Assembly (NCBI GenBank): GCA_964458015.1
Contig: CAYWGR010000068.1
Coordinates: 1 to 26,966, forward strand
Reading direction: 5' to 3'
DNA: 26,966 nt
DNA from: CAYWGR01 sp964458015
Lineage (GTDB): Bacteria; Planctomycetota; Planctomycetia; Pirellulales; Thermoguttaceae
How positions within the stretch are numbered: position 1 is the first letter of the stretch; every line of letters begins with the position of its first letter. The position numbers were made by a program, and so were the translations under genes. This document shows positions 24,557-26,966 of this stretch, piece by piece. The notes beneath the pieces were generated by a model. The model saw only the letters and a list, made by a program, of their open reading frames with translations, made no database searches and was not told the DNA's origin.

Positions 24557-26161
24557 ATGTCTTCGTCCGTCCCTCGTTATCTGGTGCCGTTTCATCCCAA
24601 ACGCATGTCGCATTTTTATGCCGATGTGCTGGTGATTGGAGGCGGCTTGGCCGGCTTGCGAGCGGCGATGGGCGTCGATCCGAAGCTGTCGGTCGTGGTC
24701 GTCGTCAAACAGGGGATTGCGGATTCCAATACCAACTACGCCCAAGGCGGCGTGGCGGCTGTGTTGGATCCCGCCGACCGAATCGAAGATCATGTGGCCG
24801 ATACGATTGAAGCAGGCGGCACGCTTTGCGATCCCGAGGTGGTGCGGCGAGTCGTAAGCGAGTCGCCGCAACGCATTCGCGAATTGGTCGAGTGGGGCAC
24901 CCAGTTCGATCAAGATGAAGGCCAAATCGCCTTAGGACGTGAAGGCGGACACGGCCGCCATCGCATCGTTCATGCCCAGGGCGACGCGACAGGCAAAGAG
25001 CTTATCCGCGCGATGATTCGCCGCGTCGAGGAAATGCTCAATATCGACGTTTGGGAAAACACATTTACGCTGGATCTTTTGACCACCGGCGGCGCGTGCC
25101 GTGGCGCATTGGTGTGGAACGCCCGGCACGGCAAAACGATGGTTTGGGCCAAACAAACGATCCTTGCGACCGGTGGGGCAGGGCAGCTTTACCGCGAAAC
25201 GACCAATCCCGAGGTGGCCACGGGCGACGGCATGGCGATGGCCTATCGGGCCGGTTGCGAACTACGCGACATGGAATTCATGCAGTTTCATCCCACGGTT
25301 CTTTACATCGCGGGCGGCAGCCGAAGTTTGATCAGTGAAGCGGTTCGCGGCGAAGGGGCCTGGCTGGTCGATCGGCATGGTCACCGCTTTATGCCGGACT
25401 ACGATCCCCGGGCCGAACTGGCGCCACGCGATGTGGTCAGTTTGGCCATTGTCAGCCAGATGGAGAAAACGCGGCATCCGTGTGTGTATCTCGATTTGAA
25501 TCATTTGGATCCGCAGGTAGTGCGAAACCGTTTCCCTGGAATTGCCGCAGTGTGTGCGGAATTCAATCTGGATATCACACATGACCGGATTCCCGTGCGG
25601 CCGGGCGCTCACTACATGATGGGGGGCGTGGTGGTCGATATCGAGGGCTGCACGTGCGTGCCGAATCTTTGGGCGGCCGGCGAAGTTACTTCGACGGGGC
25701 TCCATGGCGCCAATCGTTTGGCATCGAACAGCTTGGCCGAGGCGCTTGTTTATGGCGCGCATGCCGGCGAAGGAGCTTCGGATGCCGCGGCAAAAATGCC
25801 CGATGATTTTGCGGCTGCCTTGATCGAAAATCCGCCGATCGATACGCTCACCGAACCGCTGCATTTGGCCGACATTCGCAATTCGCTCCAAAGCTTGATG
25901 TGGCGCAACATGGGCGTCCGCCGCGATGCCGAGGGGATGGCCGAGGCCCTTGAAACGATTGACCATTGGAATCGCTACGTGTTGCCGCGTCAATTTGCGG
26001 ATCCGACTGGTTGGGAACTGCAAAACATGCTTTGCGTATGCCGACTGATGATCGAGGCCGCCATCAAACGCCAAGAAACCCGCGGCTCGCACTTCCGCAT
26101 CGACTTCCCTAATAACGACAACTCCCAATGGCACAGACATATTTCGTTCCGAAGGGAGTAG
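24557..26161 (+). CDS. nadB: L-aspartate oxidase
   Basis: FAD-dependent cytoplasmic enzyme oxidising L-aspartate to iminoaspartate for quinolinate and NAD synthesis. The 534-residue protein is full length. The FAD dinucleotide motif VIGGGLAGLRAA is near residues 26-37. NYAQGGVAAVLDPADRIEDH and EGGHGRHRIVHAQGDATGKE are characteristic, followed by HPTVLYIAGGSRSLISEAVR and the C-terminal FAD contact GANRLASNSLAEALVYG. The related succinate dehydrogenase flavoprotein is less likely given the soluble, subunit-free context and the QGG motif. ATG at 24557 is kept because the PRYLVPF extension is meaningful in planctomycete relatives; ATG at 24605 is the alternative. Neither has a Shine-Dalgarno, and the upstream sequence is repeat. 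nadA and nadC are not in the window. Confidence 0.95.
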   Translation: MSSSVPRYLVPFHPKRMSHFYADVLVIGGGLAGLRAAMGVDPKLSVVVVVKQGIADSNTNYAQGGVAAVLDPADRIEDHVADTIEAGGTLCDPEVVRRVVSESPQRIRELVEWGTQFDQDEGQIALGREGGHGRHRIVHAQGDATGKELIRAMIRRVEEMLNIDVWENTFTLDLLTTGGACRGALVWNARHGKTMVWAKQTILATGGAGQLYRETTNPEVATGDGMAMAYRAGCELRDMEFMQFHPTVLYIAGGSRSLISEAVRGEGAWLVDRHGHRFMPDYDPRAELAPRDVVSLAIVSQMEKTRHPCVYLDLNHLDPQVVRNRFPGIAAVCAEFNLDITHDRIPVRPGAHYMMGGVVVDIEGCTCVPNLWAAGEVTSTGLHGANRLASNSLAEALVYGAHAGEGASDAAAKMPDDFAAALIENPPIDTLTEPLHLADIRNSLQSLMWRNMGVRRDAEGMAEALETIDHWNRYVLPRQFADPTGWELQNMLCVCRLMIEAAIKRQETRGSHFRIDFPNNDNSQWHRHISFRRE

Positions 26162-26172
26162 GGCCATAGTTC

Positions 26173-26901
26173 ATGGGACTTGAGCTTGTCGAAATTGTTT
26201 TGAAGGTGGAGAGTACTTTCGGCATTTCATTGCCAGATGCCAAACTTTCAAATGAGATGCGAACTGTTGGCGACTTATATGACTGCATTTTGGATATTCT
26301 CGGCCGAGAAAATGAAGGAATCGGTTTGACTAAACAAGCTTTTGAAACACTTCAAGAAACATTGTCTAGATTGAGAGGAATTCCCCAAGAACAAATCCGG
26401 CAGGATACACAGTTAGATGTATTGGTCCCTGTCTTTCAACGTCGTGCTTTTTGGCGAAAACTCAAAAATACACTGCAGTTGCCGCTTCCCTCGCTAGATC
26501 GTTCCACTCGGATAATTCGCTCAATCTTTGCCATCGCCTTTGTTCTGGGAGGAATGACAACTTCTAATATCATGTTTGGCGTCAATCTATCGTCAAGAGA
26601 TCCAATTATCTGGGCATGTGTTGTGTTTGTGTTTTTTGGCTCCGTCTGCTTTTGGGCGATTGTCTGTATTATCCTAACAATTCCTGTTGCCATGGCTTGG
26701 CCAAGAGGGATTCGCACGGTTGGGGACTTGACACAAACGATGGTTTCCATGAATTATGGGGTGTTAATCCGACGAGACTCTCATTGGAGTCGCAACGATG
26801 TTTGGATTGCCCTTCAACAGATTATTGTATCGTCTCTAGGTGTGAATATAACTGATGTGACGCCACAATCACGTTTCATCGAGGATTTGGGGGCAGGGTG
26901 A
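26173..26901 (+). CDS. Membrane protein with half-ACP segments at both ends
   Basis: A 242-residue protein. Residues 1-48 (MGLELVEIVLKVESTFGISL, then MRTVGDLYDCILDIL) align with helices II-IV of acyl carrier protein but start exactly where the DSL serine motif should be; glycine occupies the serine position. Residues 53-112 form a second conserved block (LRGIPQEQIRQDTQLD, then RRAFWRKLKNTLQLPLPSL). Two membrane helices follow, at about 116-136 and 145-175. TVGDL recurs at about 183. The C-terminus (VWIALQQIIVSSLGVNITDV, then RFIEDLGAG) looks like ACP helix I and stops just before the serine. Similar proteins, I believe, are common in planctomycetes. No phosphopantetheine site is visible, so a classical carrier role is doubtful. 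It starts 11 bases after nadB, with AGGG upstream. It is more AT-rich than nadB. Confidence 0.7.
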   Translation: MGLELVEIVLKVESTFGISLPDAKLSNEMRTVGDLYDCILDILGRENEGIGLTKQAFETLQETLSRLRGIPQEQIRQDTQLDVLVPVFQRRAFWRKLKNTLQLPLPSLDRSTRIIRSIFAIAFVLGGMTTSNIMFGVNLSSRDPIIWACVVFVFFGSVCFWAIVCIILTIPVAMAWPRGIRTVGDLTQTMVSMNYGVLIRRDSHWSRNDVWIALQQIIVSSLGVNITDVTPQSRFIEDLGAG

Positions 26902-26910
26902 TGCCGGGTT

Positions 26911-26966
26911 TCACTATCCACTATCCACTATCCACTATCCACTATCCACTATCCACTATCCACTAT
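26911..26966. repeat. CCACTAT heptamer tandem array, running off the window
   Basis: One degenerate copy (TCACTAT, 26911-26917) is followed by seven perfect CCACTAT copies to the last base. The array starts 9 bases after the stop of the half-ACP gene. Heptameric short tandem repeats of this kind are known as STRRs in cyanobacteria. The true copy number is unknown because the sequence ends inside it. Confidence 0.9.

Noticed and set aside
26911..26966. CRISPR or telomere-like array
   Set aside because: Units are 7 bases without spacers, and no cas genes or telomere-associated genes are present.

Overview
The window looks like a single contig from a planctomycete (phylum Planctomycetota, probably a Pirellulales-type lineage). 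The grounds are the lineage-typical envelope trio at 9-11.4 kb (small secreted protein, excisionase-type HTH protein with a long acidic linker and one membrane segment, OmpA-type lipoprotein), the carrier-protein-like membrane protein at the right end, the mixture of secreted glycoside hydrolases with scattered housekeeping genes, and the moderate-to-high GC. No rRNA or tRNA is visible, so this placement is an inference. Both ends are low complexity: 20 C at the left and a CCACTAT heptamer array at the right, which suggests natural contig breaks.

Layout. (1) 24-916: a GntR/FCD regulator (-) with a near-consensus sigma-70 promoter and a perfect 16-bp palindrome at its start site. (2) 1031-6806 (-): a four-gene surface-glycan cassette, transcribed in the order NDP-sugar epimerase, GT2 glycosyltransferase fused to a CapK/PaaK-type adenylate-forming domain, SAM methyltransferase, polytopic membrane protein. 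(3) 6807-7321: gene-free, AT-rich, with dyads. (4) 7322-8461 (-): small membrane protein and SplB-like radical SAM protein. (5) 8462-9001: gene-free, ending in a promoter that overlaps a dyad. (6) 9002-11425 (+): the envelope trio. (7) 11483-17123: a deoxysugar-utilisation locus. A (-) operon (SSS symporter, exported rhamnose/fucose mutarotase, exported GH29-like fucosidase, URO-D/corrinoid-methyltransferase-like protein) is divergent from an AraC regulator, and the shared promoter region carries direct repeats. (8) 17206-17850 (-): a 32-residue, very basic protein and a FabZ-like dehydratase. (9) 18074-24176 (-): a GH78-type lipoprotein, a Tat-exported GH116 enzyme carrying an inserted beta-sandwich module, and trpD. 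(10) 24557-26901 (+): nadB and a double-ended half-ACP membrane protein, followed by heptamer repeats.

How the genes fit together. The right half is a scavenging system for rhamnose-, fucose- and glucose-containing polysaccharides: exported glycosidases release sugars, an exported mutarotase equilibrates the anomers, and a sodium symporter imports them under AraC control. The left half builds a decorated surface glycan.

The most unusual items are the GT2-CapK fusion, the DNA-binding/disordered/membrane-anchored protein paired with a cell-wall-binding lipoprotein, the half-ACP protein lacking the phosphopantetheine serine, the tiny basic protein next to FabZ, and several long regulatory dyads.
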